64,000 bases of DNA, from NCBI RefSeq assembly GCF_000350225.1, contig NW_005179031.1, positions 1-64,000 of the forward strand, in the 5' to 3' direction. Of this stretch, positions 19,340-30,500 are shown in pieces. Position 1 is the stretch's first letter; each line of letters starts with the position of its first letter. The translations under genes were made by a program, and so were the position numbers. Origin of the DNA: Chondrus crispus. Lineage: Eukaryota; Rhodophyta; Florideophyceae; Gigartinales; Gigartinaceae. The notes below the pieces were generated by a model. That model saw only the letters and a list, made by a program, of their open reading frames with translations, was not told the origin of the DNA and searched no databases.

Positions 19340-22285
19340 CTATGTGTTCTGTACCGAAGAGTGAGTCACAATCGCATCATTGAAGAGCGCCATACTGTAC
19401 AGGTCCCAGGCGCAGAAGGCGCTACCTATATCACGCAGACTGTTCGGGACTGCCTCCTGGCCTTTGAACTTGTAAGGGTATTTCACACTCCTCGACTCAG
19501 GTAGAATTGACACACGGAACACAGCAACTAAGCTGTCGCCATCTCTCTCAACATCTTTGAGCTCGTGTCCGTGCAGCCTTCTGTAGAATTTCGAAGAATC
19601 GAGGAAGTTGAAGAGTACCGGTCCCAACCACCTTCCCAGACACCATCAATCGCACGGTACTTCCTGGTTTCACAGCTTCTAGGAACGACGCATTAGATCC
19701 CCCAGTTGTAGCTGCATGTACAGCCATTGAGGGCTCTTCCCCACTATCAGCAATACCGCCTTCAGGTTTTCTCATGTCACGTAATAACAGGACATTGTCG
19801 GACAGGTTATTAGTATCGCTCGTGATGGAGTTTTTTTCACGAAGGATGGTACGGAAGAAGAATCTTTACATGACCTTTTCATTGGCGCATTAGTAGCTTC
19901 TGATAGACGGCAGTGGTTTTGGGCGATTAAACGAAGCCGTTCATGGGCAAAACGATATCGCTCAGCATCTGCATCCACTACAGTGCACTGTCTGTTTGTC
20001 TGAATGCAAGAAATTGCCGTAGAAAGAGTACCACCGTAAATGTCCAGAACATGACCGTTTTCTGGACAGAACGTTGACATAAGCTCAGCTATGACATTGG
20101 GAATTTTCTCCTCCGTCAGAATGGGTGATCTTGTTCCAGGCCTGAGTAACTTGTTAGAAGTAACTGGTACCCTAGATATTGCCGCAAACTTCCGTTTCTC
20201 TGGGGCCTGCAAAACATGGTAGGGGCTCCGTAAATATACCTTGAACCCATCCGGTCGATGCCCTGGTGCCTTAGCGAACATGCCAAATTCACAGGCGTTC
20301 TGAGGGAAGACGTCCCCTCGATATTCTTGCAACCTCTTGGTGTCCTTCATGATGACGTAAGGGTACTGAGGTCCGCTGAAACCCGTTTCCCTAAACGCAT
20401 TGTGCCATCTACTAAAGTACTGTATTGATGTGAATATAAATATCTATCCACCGGGTTTCAGTATACTTCGTGATAGTTCGGCGACGGCCTTCATTTCTGT
20501 GGTGTCGACGACATTATCATAACCGTTTCCTGCACCTGACCGGCATGATTGCGTACCGTACGTAGGGTCTGTACACAGTAGATCGAACAATGAGCATTTG
20601 TCCGTTCTCACGGATCCATAGTATTCCTGCCGTTTCATTTGATATGCTTCTATGACAAGTTCCTTCAGGAAGTATCTCCTTTTCATCATGATAACCTCCC
20701 TATCGTCCGTGTAATTGACACACGTCTTAAGTCGTTCTGAGGTCTCGCTTTGAGGAGCAGCCAACTTGGCATATGCAGCTGGCGGAGGATCGGCAGTATT
20801 CTGTTCAGCTGGATCTTTCCCGTCGGAGGATATATGTGGATCATCGGGTATAGCCGGCATTGTCTCATTTCGTTCATCAGCAGTACCCCCCAGCGTACCG
20901 TTGTCCTCTGTATGAGCAGCGGCCGTAGACGTATTGGGGCCGGAAGCTTGGACAGCTGGTGTACTGTTTATAGCAGGTGATAGGGCAGGGGTTGTAACAT
21001 ACTTGGCCTTGTACTTCTCTTCCTCGAATGAGGCGATCTGGAGACAAGTTCGGCATTACAGTTCTAGAATAACATCCAGTGTTGCTCTGTCGTTTCCCTT
21101 GTTATTGAGCACTGCTATATCGAATTTGGTTGTGCATAGTAAATTCGCTTTCGTTGTCTCCATTTCATCCTGCCAATTATCTGTCTCCAACAGTTCTTCG
21201 AATTTTCTTGCTTCCTGCGAAGCAGCCTTGGCCTTCTGAAACTGCTCTCTAACTAGTTTGTATGATACAGGTTTGAAGTTGTGCAATCTGCACATGTCAC
21301 GTACACGATACAATGTATTTACCTGAGCAAGCTCGTCATCTGCACCAGAAGCATTCATGAATGGGATGCAAGACTTCAGTGAACTGATGTGAATGAAGTT
21401 GCGAAATACTCGACAGTCCGTGTTGCTCGCGCTTCGGGATTTAGACGGTGTCACGACACTAATTAGCGTGCACAGTGATGCAATGAGATCGGGATGTTCA
21501 GATGTAACAATCTCTCCGATTGTGTTGACTACTCTCTGCGACAGTCGCAGCGCAGTAGTAGCAGTTTCAAGGTGCTCTCCTTCTGATGAGCACAACCATC
21601 GTAACCACAGGCGATTTGCTTTGCTGTCGGTTTTCGGCCGTTTTTCCGCTTTCAAACGAGCCGCCTCCTCTCGCAGACCACAAAGAGTATCGTAACCGGT
21701 CGTTTCAATGTAATAACTAGGGGTATGCTTCCTGTTTTGATAGCGCGCAAGTTGCCGCAACACTTGAAAGTTATGGCCACCCCTCAATATGGTCACACTC
21801 CAAGAGAATCCATTCCATTGCGCAGGTAGCTCGTCGATGAGCTCCAGGATAGCAACAAGTCTGTGCATCCCGTCGACCACGACGTACCATTGCGTCCTTG
21901 TACGACTTTTCTCCCTTGCCTCCGTCTCCGTCAAACCCTTCCCCTTGAAATGGTCGATCACATATCGCCGGTAGGTACCTGTCAACGGCATGAGCACTGG
22001 CATATCTGATCCCGCAGTGATACCTGGTTCGTGAGGTGCCTCACCCGCTTCGTGATTACCTTCGGCAACGGCACGGGCTCGGAACAGTACCTTCATACGT
22101 TCTACACCTGAACGAACTATAGCTCTAACATTTGTGAGCGGTATGCAGTCCTTAGGATCAACTGTCGTGTTAGTTGAGCCCTCCATCACGTCCGCAAACA
22201 ATGCTTTTGCCACCTCCCTCCTGTCGCGCACCTGTGAGGACGGATCATTCCGAGACGCTTGAGCTGACTTCCCTTTCCGCGTCAT
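19340..22285 (-). pseudogene. ParB-like domain fused to N6/N4-type DNA methyltransferase, interrupted by stops
   Basis: A frame of about 800 codons from ATG 22285 (the longer frame from 22303 begins with GTG). Residues ~110-150 form a ParB/sulfiredoxin-like motif (WYVVVDGMHRLVAILEL), known from proteins that bind or nick DNA. After a helical middle, residues ~560-780 look like a beta-type amino-methyltransferase: DPTYG near 20557-20571 (DPPY motif IV, proton-transfer/target base site), LKPGG, then HVLDIYGGTLSTAI near 20022-20055 (motif I, AdoMet binding). The motif IV before motif I order is that of bacterial/phage N6-adenine or N4-cytosine enzymes. In-frame stops TAA (21056-21058) and TAG (20444-20446) interrupt an otherwise unbroken frame. 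Frameshifts near 19870 and 19620 precede a C-terminal segment ending at 19340. Probably a decayed cargo gene, though readthrough cannot be excluded. Confidence 0.72.
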
Positions 22286-23349
22286 ACCTGATAGTGGGTT
22301 CACTTTCGTACAGAACGGGGGTCTGTACTACGACAGAAATTTTAAATTGGGAAGGAGGGTGGCGAACAGTTTGCCGACAGAAATTACTCTAACTCGAACC
22401 AGTAACAATTAACAGGATGGCTTGTTGCTACCGGTGTTCTGGTGCTTGTGAGCACATGGTCAGTTCAATGAGATAGGGAAGCCGAGACATACAGTAGCTC
22501 CGAATGTGCCATGAACAATTCCGAAAGAAGTACGAAATCCTGTACCTGCTTGTGGAAACTGCAGTATCCGACCGTGCCGGACCGAATACTTCATTTCTGC
22601 CCTGGTGTCATAGCGAACCAAAGCAGAACTGCATACTGATACCACACGTTTAAGAGCAAGGCAAATCAGAGTGATGTCCATGATCTCCGCCTGTTCGATA
22701 TTTAAACTCCGTCTCCACGCCATCAGTATGTGCAGTACGCAGCAGGAACCTTCTGGACATGTCTGCACGTAGCCTATGTGTCCCCATACCCGCAATTTAT
22801 CTACTCATTCATACCCCGAATCTCCCGGATTTACTTTGCCGTTGAGGCTGCAACGGAAAGAACTGTCCGATCATGATTGTGTGCTCTCCGTCAATGGCGA
22901 TCATGAATTTGTGCCGTGTGGGACAGCAGAAAACGTGTCATGATTTTGAAAACCTAAAACTAAATATCAGTAATGCATAACTGTTCTCACGAAATGTGGA
23001 ATGAAAAATCTATGTTTGGACATGGTGAACATTGCGTATCAAATTTAGTGCAACATATGATTTGGGTGCCATCTCCCAAATATTTGATTCAGATATGTTT
23101 CAAACAGCGCTCTCTCAGATCTATAAAGCTTCCATTACAGGCTTCTTCATGGTAGCGCAGCCACAGCAGCCAGCCATTCATAGCTCGGCGTACCTGCTCA
23201 GTGAATATCAGTATTCACAGATAGCTAAACTGGTCATCCAGCAGGCATTATCTGTTCCACAGAACAGTATCGCTGCTGCTTGTGTGGAGCTGCACCCACC
23301 ATCACCTGAATTTTCGTGCTGCAGTGCTTGTAGTTGATACACGCTCCAG
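22286..23349. other. Divergent intergenic region between methyltransferase and DUF7869-like genes
   Basis: About 1.06 kb separating two divergent genes. It presumably holds both promoters. Small open frames here (minus 22795-22460, plus 23032-23337) lack recognisable domains, and the minus one does not start with ATG. I see no further gene. Confidence 0.4.
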
Positions 23350-23360
23350 TATATAAAAGG
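23350..23360 (+). promoter_or_regulatory. TATA box of the DUF7869-like gene
   Basis: TATATAAAAGG, a near-consensus TATA box, 95 bp upstream of the ATG at 23445. Confidence 0.6.
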
Positions 23361-23444
23361 TAAAGAGGGTACCATCCTGGTCTCCGCGATAAAGTTCCTC
23401 AACCCATCTCAATTCGGGCAACAACCCATCTCAGAGCCATTCCA

Positions 23445-24239
23445 ATGACTACCACTAGGCGTACGACTCGCGCAAAGCGCTCTATCACACAAGCGAGTAG
23501 CTCGAGGCATCGTGAACCGTTACATACCCCTGAGTCCCGCACTATGGCTCCCCCACGCATATCACCGCGTAGTACTGCTCGGGACTCAAAAAGCACCCCA
23601 CTTCGAAGCGGGAAGCGTCGTGTGCAGCTCGCGACGCCGACCACTCTACATACCCCTGAGTCCCGCCCTGTGAATCCCCAACAAACGCCAAGGAGCTGTC
23701 GTAAACGAGGTTGTCCGCCAACATATCCCTCACCCACTGCTCAGAACTCGCGAAGCTCAGGATTGCAAGACGGGAAGCGCCGCGCCCTTTCTGCGACGCC
23801 AGCAACTTCACACACACCACTCTCAACGACGCCAGACACAACGCAACTCTTTAATGTTCCCATCCGACACACCTCACCATGTCCCTCGGATTCTACCATG
23901 CAAAATCAACCCAGCCCGACCACAGCGATACGACGATCGCCCCAAAGGCCGTCATCAAGTGTTTCGCTGGCTTCCCGTACAGTGCAGCGTAAATTGTGGA
24001 GCATCCGCTCATTGGTAATTGCAGCCCGACGGATAGCTGCGGAACCCGAAGTGGCTCCAGCTACCCCAAATGCAGCAGAATCTTTACCACCCGAACAGCA
24101 AGAAGAAGATGTTCTAGCTACGCCAAATGCCGCAGAATATCGAACACTGGAGCATGAAGATGAGTTGTCTAGATCTAGTAGTGACGCTGAGTACCGTCCC
24201 CCTCCGCCCTCTAACACTCGAACGAAAAATGGACTCCCA
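23445..24239 (+). pseudogene. DUF7869-like gene, N-terminal disordered part (interrupted by Ty3-B)
   Basis: ATG at 23445 with a good TATA box upstream. 265 codons remain open to the insertion point at 24239. The sequence is basic, Ser/Thr/Pro-rich and contains three degenerate repeats built on the phrase HTPESR or TPxS..SGKRR (residues ~25-130), then acidic repeats (ATPNAAE twice), so it is probably a disordered DNA-binding tail. It then runs into the Ty3-B LTR. The conserved domain resumes at 41260. The join after removing the retrotransposon is not cleanly in frame: a stop follows within 25 codons, so an intron or extra frameshift lies at the start of the second part. Confidence 0.6.
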
Positions 24240-24896
24240 TGTGGTATAACCCCCCCTGGGGCCTTATTTTAGATTAGATCAACTCAGAATCGGATCAGTT
24301 ACTGTAGAGCTCGATGCTCTACAGTACCACCACGTGTACCCCCAAGCACAGGGGGCGCACGTGTACACGTGTACGGGCGGAACGGAAGAGCGCGCACACA
24401 CGGGTACTGTCAGCCCCGATGGCTGACAGTATTACAGTGTCGACCGACCGCTACAGTACATCGGTACTGTACTATTATGATAGGTTACTATGTACATTAA
24501 ATATGGAGCAGATCGGCGGCGGGGAGAGGGCGACAAGGAAGGACTTGTCGACGACCGACCGCCGAGGGCCGACTCCCCGCTTATTCTAACCGCGCGCTTT
24601 CTCCTTCGCGCGCGTTAGACGACACCGAGCGCGGGTAGAGGGCGCGCGACGCACGCCCACGAGCTGGATCCACCTCCGCCCGTCGGTACTGGATCGTTAC
24701 CCAGTACCGCGCCGGGGCGTCGAGGCGTCGATCCGCTCGCGCGTGCGGGCGTCCTCCCCGATCCCGCTCTACGACGCTACCCGGGCCCGTGCTCCGGTTC
24801 CGTAGTGGGTGTCCGTCTTCCCTTGTCTTCTCCCTCTCGAGGGTCTCGGCAAGAACTGAGTATACACCCCGCTCCGTTGGGGGTGTTTATACTACA
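24240..24896 (+). repeat. Ty3-B 5' LTR
   Basis: TGTGGTATAAC at the start, TATACTACA at the end. Contains several perfect or near-perfect palindromes, such as CTGTAGAGC/GCTCTACAG around 24302-24325 and ACTGTCAGCC/GGCTGACAGT around 24404-24430, plus CACGTG-type motifs. These are likely regulatory or structural. Confidence 0.92.
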
Positions 24897-24897
24897 G

Positions 24898-24915
24898 TGG
24901 TCTCCCGACCTAGAA
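24898..24915 (+). promoter_or_regulatory. Ty3-B primer-binding site
   Basis: TGGTCTCCCGACCTAGAA one base after the 5' LTR, identical to that of family A (9269-9286) and family C (47767-47784). Confidence 0.75.
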
Positions 24916-24976
24916 GGCCCTGGAGTCCGATCTCCGAGAAGACTTCCGCTTCCCTACGCGAACCGATCGCGTCGAG

Positions 24977-27547
24977 ATGAGCCAAGAGCTCGAGCCGTTG
25001 ATCCGCTCAGAAGCGGCGGATCTGAGTCCGGCCGCTGTGCAGTCCCCATCCGCCCCGTCGAGCGACGGCGACGCAGGTCCTCGTGACCGCGAACCGTCGC
25101 TCGGTTCCTCCGAGGAAAGATCGGCGGCGATGTTCGAACGCATAGCCGAATACATCGAGGAAGTCCGTACTTCCCTTCGGATCGATGTATCGGACCATGT
25201 ATACACTCGATGTATGGCCGAACTCCGCTCCCTGCATGAAGGGAGGTTCGATAGAGTGACGCAGTCCTTAGAGAATCTCCGAGCACTGATCGACGAGTTA
25301 CACTCGCGGATAGTGCTCGTCGAAGACTCCCGTTTCGCCTCGCCCGGAAAGTCCGGGCAAGGTCGCCCTGAGAGGCCGACTTCGGTGAGACGACCCGATG
25401 ACCGAACCTCTCCGTCCGCAGAGCAATTGGGTGCGTTCGCGCACCTCTCCGCCGAGCTCAACGCCACCCGTCGGCGTGCTCGTGACATAGAACGTACCAT
25501 GGCCCAAGGGCTACCCGGTGCTCCCTCAAGAGGGCCCGTTGGTACCGTACCTCCGAGCGCCGCCGCCCCCGAAGGTTGGCGTCCGACTGATGCCGCTACC
25601 AGTCGGACTGCAGAAGGAAGCCGTCCTCCGATAGACGCAAACTTCGCGTCTGAGACCCAAGCCTTGCCGCGTATCGCCGGAAGTAGGCGGCAAGTGGACC
25701 GCGTATCGTACGCGGACGAACAGGACCGTGGAGGAGCCGCCTGCGGATCCGGAGAACCGACGTTCTCCGTCGATCCCCGCTGGGGCGGCTACCCGCCGGC
25801 GAGTTACGCCGAGCATCCAGGTCCGGTAGGCGTCCGTACGCTACCGGTTACCTCCTTCGGCACGCTGGGTCCCTCTGAACCCGGGCTCGAGCCGGTACAT
25901 ACGATGATTCAAGAGTTCAGCGCCGTTGCTGACTATCGTATGTACCGCTTGGATAACACCTCGAGGCTCGTTACTTCGGGTGACGCCGGACGGATCGCGA
26001 AGTACGTCCAACGCTGTCGTGGGATCCGTCCCACGATGCACAGCTTCGATAGTACCGACCCGATCTAGCGGCTGCCGTTTTTGAAGGATATTCGAATAAC
26101 CTTCAACTCGCAACACCTGACCGAAGGTGTTGCGGTACGAGTCCTCGCTCACTTCCTCGAGCGCGACGCGGAGCGCCTGTACACGAGTTATACGATGCGT
26201 GGCCTCCGCGCTGGCCAGCTCCACGACGACGTGAGCTGGCCGGGGCTAGTGAATCAATTCTTGAAACGCTACCTCACGGACGACGTGTTAGGTGAAGCGT
26301 ACGACGCTGTCGCTACGGCGCGCCAGCAATCGCATGAGACGGAAAGCACGTTTGCTGACCGACTCCAGACTGCCCCGTTCCGATGCACGGCAGTCTTCTC
26401 CGAACAGTCCCTCGCGCACTACTTCGTGCGGGGACTTGCACCGGCAACCCGTGCCGCAGTATCCGAAACTGTGCAAAGGCTGCCAGGCAGTCAGAAGACC
26501 GATCTTCCAACCATCCGCCGTATCGCCACGGCGGAAGGTACAACGTACCGCGCCTGGCGCGGTTTACCCCTGCCGGATTCGAAACCGGCAGGGAGGGCTG
26601 GCAGGACTACGGAGTCCACCGCGACAAGTTCGCCCGCCTCGACCCTCCATATCGGGGGAGATGAGTGGCAGGCCGACCCTGTCCTCATTACGCAAGGAGC
26701 AGGGCCCGTGGGGGCATGAACCCCCTCACCGATGTCGACCGGAACGACATCGAGTTACGCGACCGCGTTCGCAGCCACTCCAAGGGTGGCAAGGGGTACG
26801 GACCCCCGGGTCGCAGAGCTCGACATATCGAACCGAGATGCAGGAGGCGAAGCGCCTCGCGTGCCCCTCCTCACCGATGAGGAGGCGCGGCACGCGGCGA
26901 CCTTCGCCTCAGCGGACGGCAGCGCGTACGTGTGCTGTCTATGCCGTACGTACGGGCATGCCATGTACGCGTGCCCGTTTCTGTCGCCGGAACAACGAAT
27001 GTTCACGGCGTACCGGAACTACGGCTACCAGATGGAGACGCGCCCCGGTGCGCTTAATCTCCTCCGGCAAGCGGCGAGCGAGGTCCGTCCCCTGCGTCAA
27101 AGTTTCCCGAACCGATCGGGTGGGAGCGCACGCTTCGCCCCCCGTGGAGGCGGGTACCGTCGTAACGAAGTCGATCGTCGGGATCGACCGGCCTACCGGC
27201 AGGCGGACACAAGGTACCCCCGACAAGGAGAAAGAGGAGACCGAGACCGTTCTCGGTTACCCCAACAGGTACAAAATGCGATACTGTACCTACAAGACTG
27301 GGCCGAGGATCCGTACCCTCTACCCACGGAGGGTCCCGAAGGAGAGCCGACACGCTTCGTCCCCCATATCCTGCGACGACCGGACGCCGCAGGTCAAGGC
27401 CCGGAAGTACCCGAGTACTTCGCCAAGGCCGCCGAGCCGCAGTGGGGGAATCGTCCCGACCCACGCGGCCGGCTACCAGAGGAAGACCTGGACGTCGATA
27501 GCCAGGAGGTTAGCTCCAGTAGCACGGGTAGTTCGAAAAAAGAGTAA
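24977..27547 (+). pseudogene. Gag of Ty3-B with two in-frame stops
   Basis: ATG at 24977 and a single frame of 856 codons to TAA at 27545-27547, interrupted by TAG at 26066-26068 and TGA at 26717-26719. N-terminal third: coiled-coil-like (FERIAEYIEEVRTSLRIDV). Capsid-like domain after about residue 310 (YRMYRLDNTSRLV, ERDAERLYTSYTMRGLR, TESTFADRLQTAPFRC). Zinc knuckle CCLCRTYGHAMYAC (CX2CX4HX4C) near residue 655, followed by an Arg/Gly-rich basic tail. Pol lies in the -1 frame and overlaps the end of gag. Confidence 0.82.
27536..27547 (+). promoter_or_regulatory. Candidate -1 frameshift site at the gag-pol border of Ty3-B
   Basis: A run of six A in gag codons AAA AAA, then GAG and the TAA stop. 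The pol frame is -1 to gag and open across this spot, so slippage here would produce Gag-Pol. The heptamer is not a textbook X XXY YYZ site, so the mechanism is inferred. Confidence 0.4.
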
Positions 27548-30500
27548 AGACAGTTACGTACACGCGGTCGCGTGAGCCGTCTTTTCCCCACGAAATAAAC
27601 CCGACCCCGCGTGCTCGCCAAGGACACGGGGGGTATTGTCCGATAATGCATCCCCCGCTACCGGAGGCGAACACGGGAGCTCCTGTAATGCCGATACAGG
27701 AGGGAGCGCACGTCGAGGCCTCCGAAGGCCCGACGTTAGGAGAACAAGACACCTGGACAGCCGACGTCCCGGTGAGGCGTAGCAATGGCGACGGGGGCAA
27801 CGAAGACCGAAAAGATTCGGTCGACCCCCTGACTCCCGCGAGCCCAAGGTCGCGGGAGAAGGGTCCGTGTCGTACGGACTCGAATAATCCGAAGGGCGTC
27901 ATTTATCCGCGGACGCCCCAAGAAAGGGGGAGAAGGAAACGGAAGCGGGGCCAGCACCGAAATCGAAGGCCCCGGCGGAACGACCTCACCGATAAGGCCG
28001 CCCCGAAGGTTGTCGACGGCGTCATTGGCCTCATGACGTCGAAGATTTACAACGTCCTCGGCTCGATAGCCACGGAGGAAAATGCATTTAAACCCAGCAT
28101 GATCGCCGTTGATACGTGCTCGGGGTATAATCTGGTGAGGAAGGCCGACCTTCCCCCCGATTGGACGCGTTACGTCGTGCGCGACGCACTTCTGCCACGG
28201 TTGGCATTCGCGAATAGCAACCCCCTCAAGCTTTCGGCCGTAGTCCGCTTGGCCGTGCGGTTGAGGAACACGGTGTTCCGAATTCCGTTCGTAGTCGTTG
28301 ATCAGCTCGTCGTGCCGGTCCTCCTCGGCACGGCCTTCGTCGATACGCATGTGCGATGTATCGACATCGAAGCTCAACGAATGGAGCTACGCCAAGGCGG
28401 TTCCGTCGCCATCGTCGACGGAAAGGGGGAACCGACTCCCCAAACCAGGCGTCACGGACGACACACGGGTCGGCCGGACGTACCCGAGGAAGCCCTGCAG
28501 GCGATCCGAATCGCCCGCTGGGTTACCATCCCCGCGATGTCACAAGCCCGCGTGCGTGTTACAACCACGGGGAGGGGCCTCGTGTTCCTGGAACCCAAGC
28601 CCTCACTTCAACACCGACATGGAGTGAGGCTGACGAATGGCGTCGCAGAGGTCCTACCGAATCAGACCTTCGACTTCATCGTCGCGAATTTCTCACGGCG
28701 AGAAAGGAGGCTTCCGAAGCACACCGTCGTGGGATACGCGAAGCGCAACTCCCTCGCGATCCTCACTCCCGAACGTAGGGTCGCTGAGGGGATCGCGCAC
28801 GCGCTACACCTGACCGACTTGACCGATCAAGTCGGTGGGGTAGGAGTTGGCCGATCCAACTCCGACGATAAGACCACCGCCGGGGGCAGGGGGGTCGACC
28901 CGGACGAACGGTCACCTTTATGCCAACCGACGGCGAGGAGTACTGTACTCCCCCAGCAAAAGGATCCCGAAAATCCACTGATGGATTGGGAAAAAGAGAT
29001 TGACCTGTCATACATCGACGATGACAAGCTCCGTGACCACGTACTCGAGATGCTCCGTAAGCACTCGAGTCTGTGGCGCGGTGCGCTTGGAACGATCCGA
29101 GCCACGGAGCACCGCATTTCCCTCGAACCGGGAACGAAGCCGATTCGTTCTATGCCCTATCGGAAGGGCCCGGCCATGCGCGAAATGGTCGCGAAGGAGG
29201 TCGAAAAGATGTTGAACGCAGGGGTTATCGAACCCGCGAGCACCGAGTGGGCGTCCCCCGTGGTGCTCGTACCGAAGAAAGACGGCTCTCTTCGGTTCTG
29301 CGTGGACTACCGGCGTCTCAATGCGAAGACCGCAGCGGATTCGTATCCGCTGCCGCGTATGGACGACTGCATCGACTCGTTAGGAGATGCAGCCGTCTTC
29401 ACCACGTTGGACTGCAATTCCGGTTATTGGCAGATCCCGGTCGCTACGGAAGACCGGGATAAGACCACGTTTACGACGCACATGGGCACGTTTCGCCACT
29501 TGCGCATGCCGTTTGGACTCAAAGGGGCACCGGCCACCTTCCAACGTGCGCTCGACATAATACTCTCCGGAGTCCGCTGGCAAATATGCCTCGTCTATCT
29601 CGACGACGTGATCGTGTTCTCCCGGACGCACGGAGAACACGCGAGGCATCTCGATACCATCTTGAGCTTACTGCGGAGTTCCGGTATCTCCCTTAAGCTC
29701 AAAAAGTGCAGCTTCTTCCGACCGAAGGTGCACTACCTGGGGCACGTCATCTCCCCAGGCAAGTTGAGCGTGGCTGATACGGCGGCCGACGCTTTCAAGA
29801 CGTTCACGTTCGCGAGGATGTTGAAGCAAGTGCGCTCGTTCCTCGGGGCGTGTAACGTATACCGCCGATTCGTTAAGGGGTTCGCTAAGATAGCGCGTCC
29901 TCTGACCGACATGACGCGCAAGGATTCGGATCCTGACTTCTACAACCCCACGGAGCTGCAACTTCAGGCGTCCGAGAACCTTAAGAAGTGCATGATCGCT
30001 CCGCCGATCCTCGCGTTGCCCCGGCACGGTCGTCCGTACATGATAGACACCGACGCGAGTGCCTACCAACTCGGCTGCACCTTACTTCGGGAGCACGAAG
30101 AGCCGAACGACTGGCGCCCCGTGGGGTATTGGTCGTACTCACTGTCCGATAGTGAGCGCAACTACAGCGCTACCGAACGCGAATTCTTCGCCGTAGTGTG
30201 GGCCGTCCGCACACTAGGCCGTACGTAGAAGGGACGAAGTTCACCGTAGGTACGGACCATGACGCCCTCCGATGGCTCATGTCCCTCACCGAGAGTTCCG
30301 GAAGACTCACCCGGTGGCGGCTACGTCTGGCTGAATACGACTTCACCATTCAGTACCGCCCCGGACGCGTGCATCAGGTGCCCGATGCCCCGTCACGACT
30401 CGTGTCGCCGAAGGTCGCCGATGACCCTCGCCCCACCGTCGAGGTGGATGACGACATCCCCACCTTCGACGGAAGCACGACAGTTCGAGAGGTATCGAAC

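Noticed and set aside
19340..22285. Genetic-code reassignment as explanation for in-frame stops
   Set aside because: Across the window TAA, TAG and TGA all appear in coding frames, together with frameshifts, and sister copies have sense codons at several of the same places. Ordinary decay explains this better.
24314..24589. 91-codon frame in both Ty3-B LTRs
   Set aside because: It lies wholly in the LTR, spans palindromes, and is duplicated only because the LTRs are duplicated.
26292..27575. Long 427-codon plus-strand frame inside Ty3-B gag
   Set aside because: It overlaps the gag zinc-knuckle region in another frame, is Arg/Pro/Ser-rich, and is explained by high GC.
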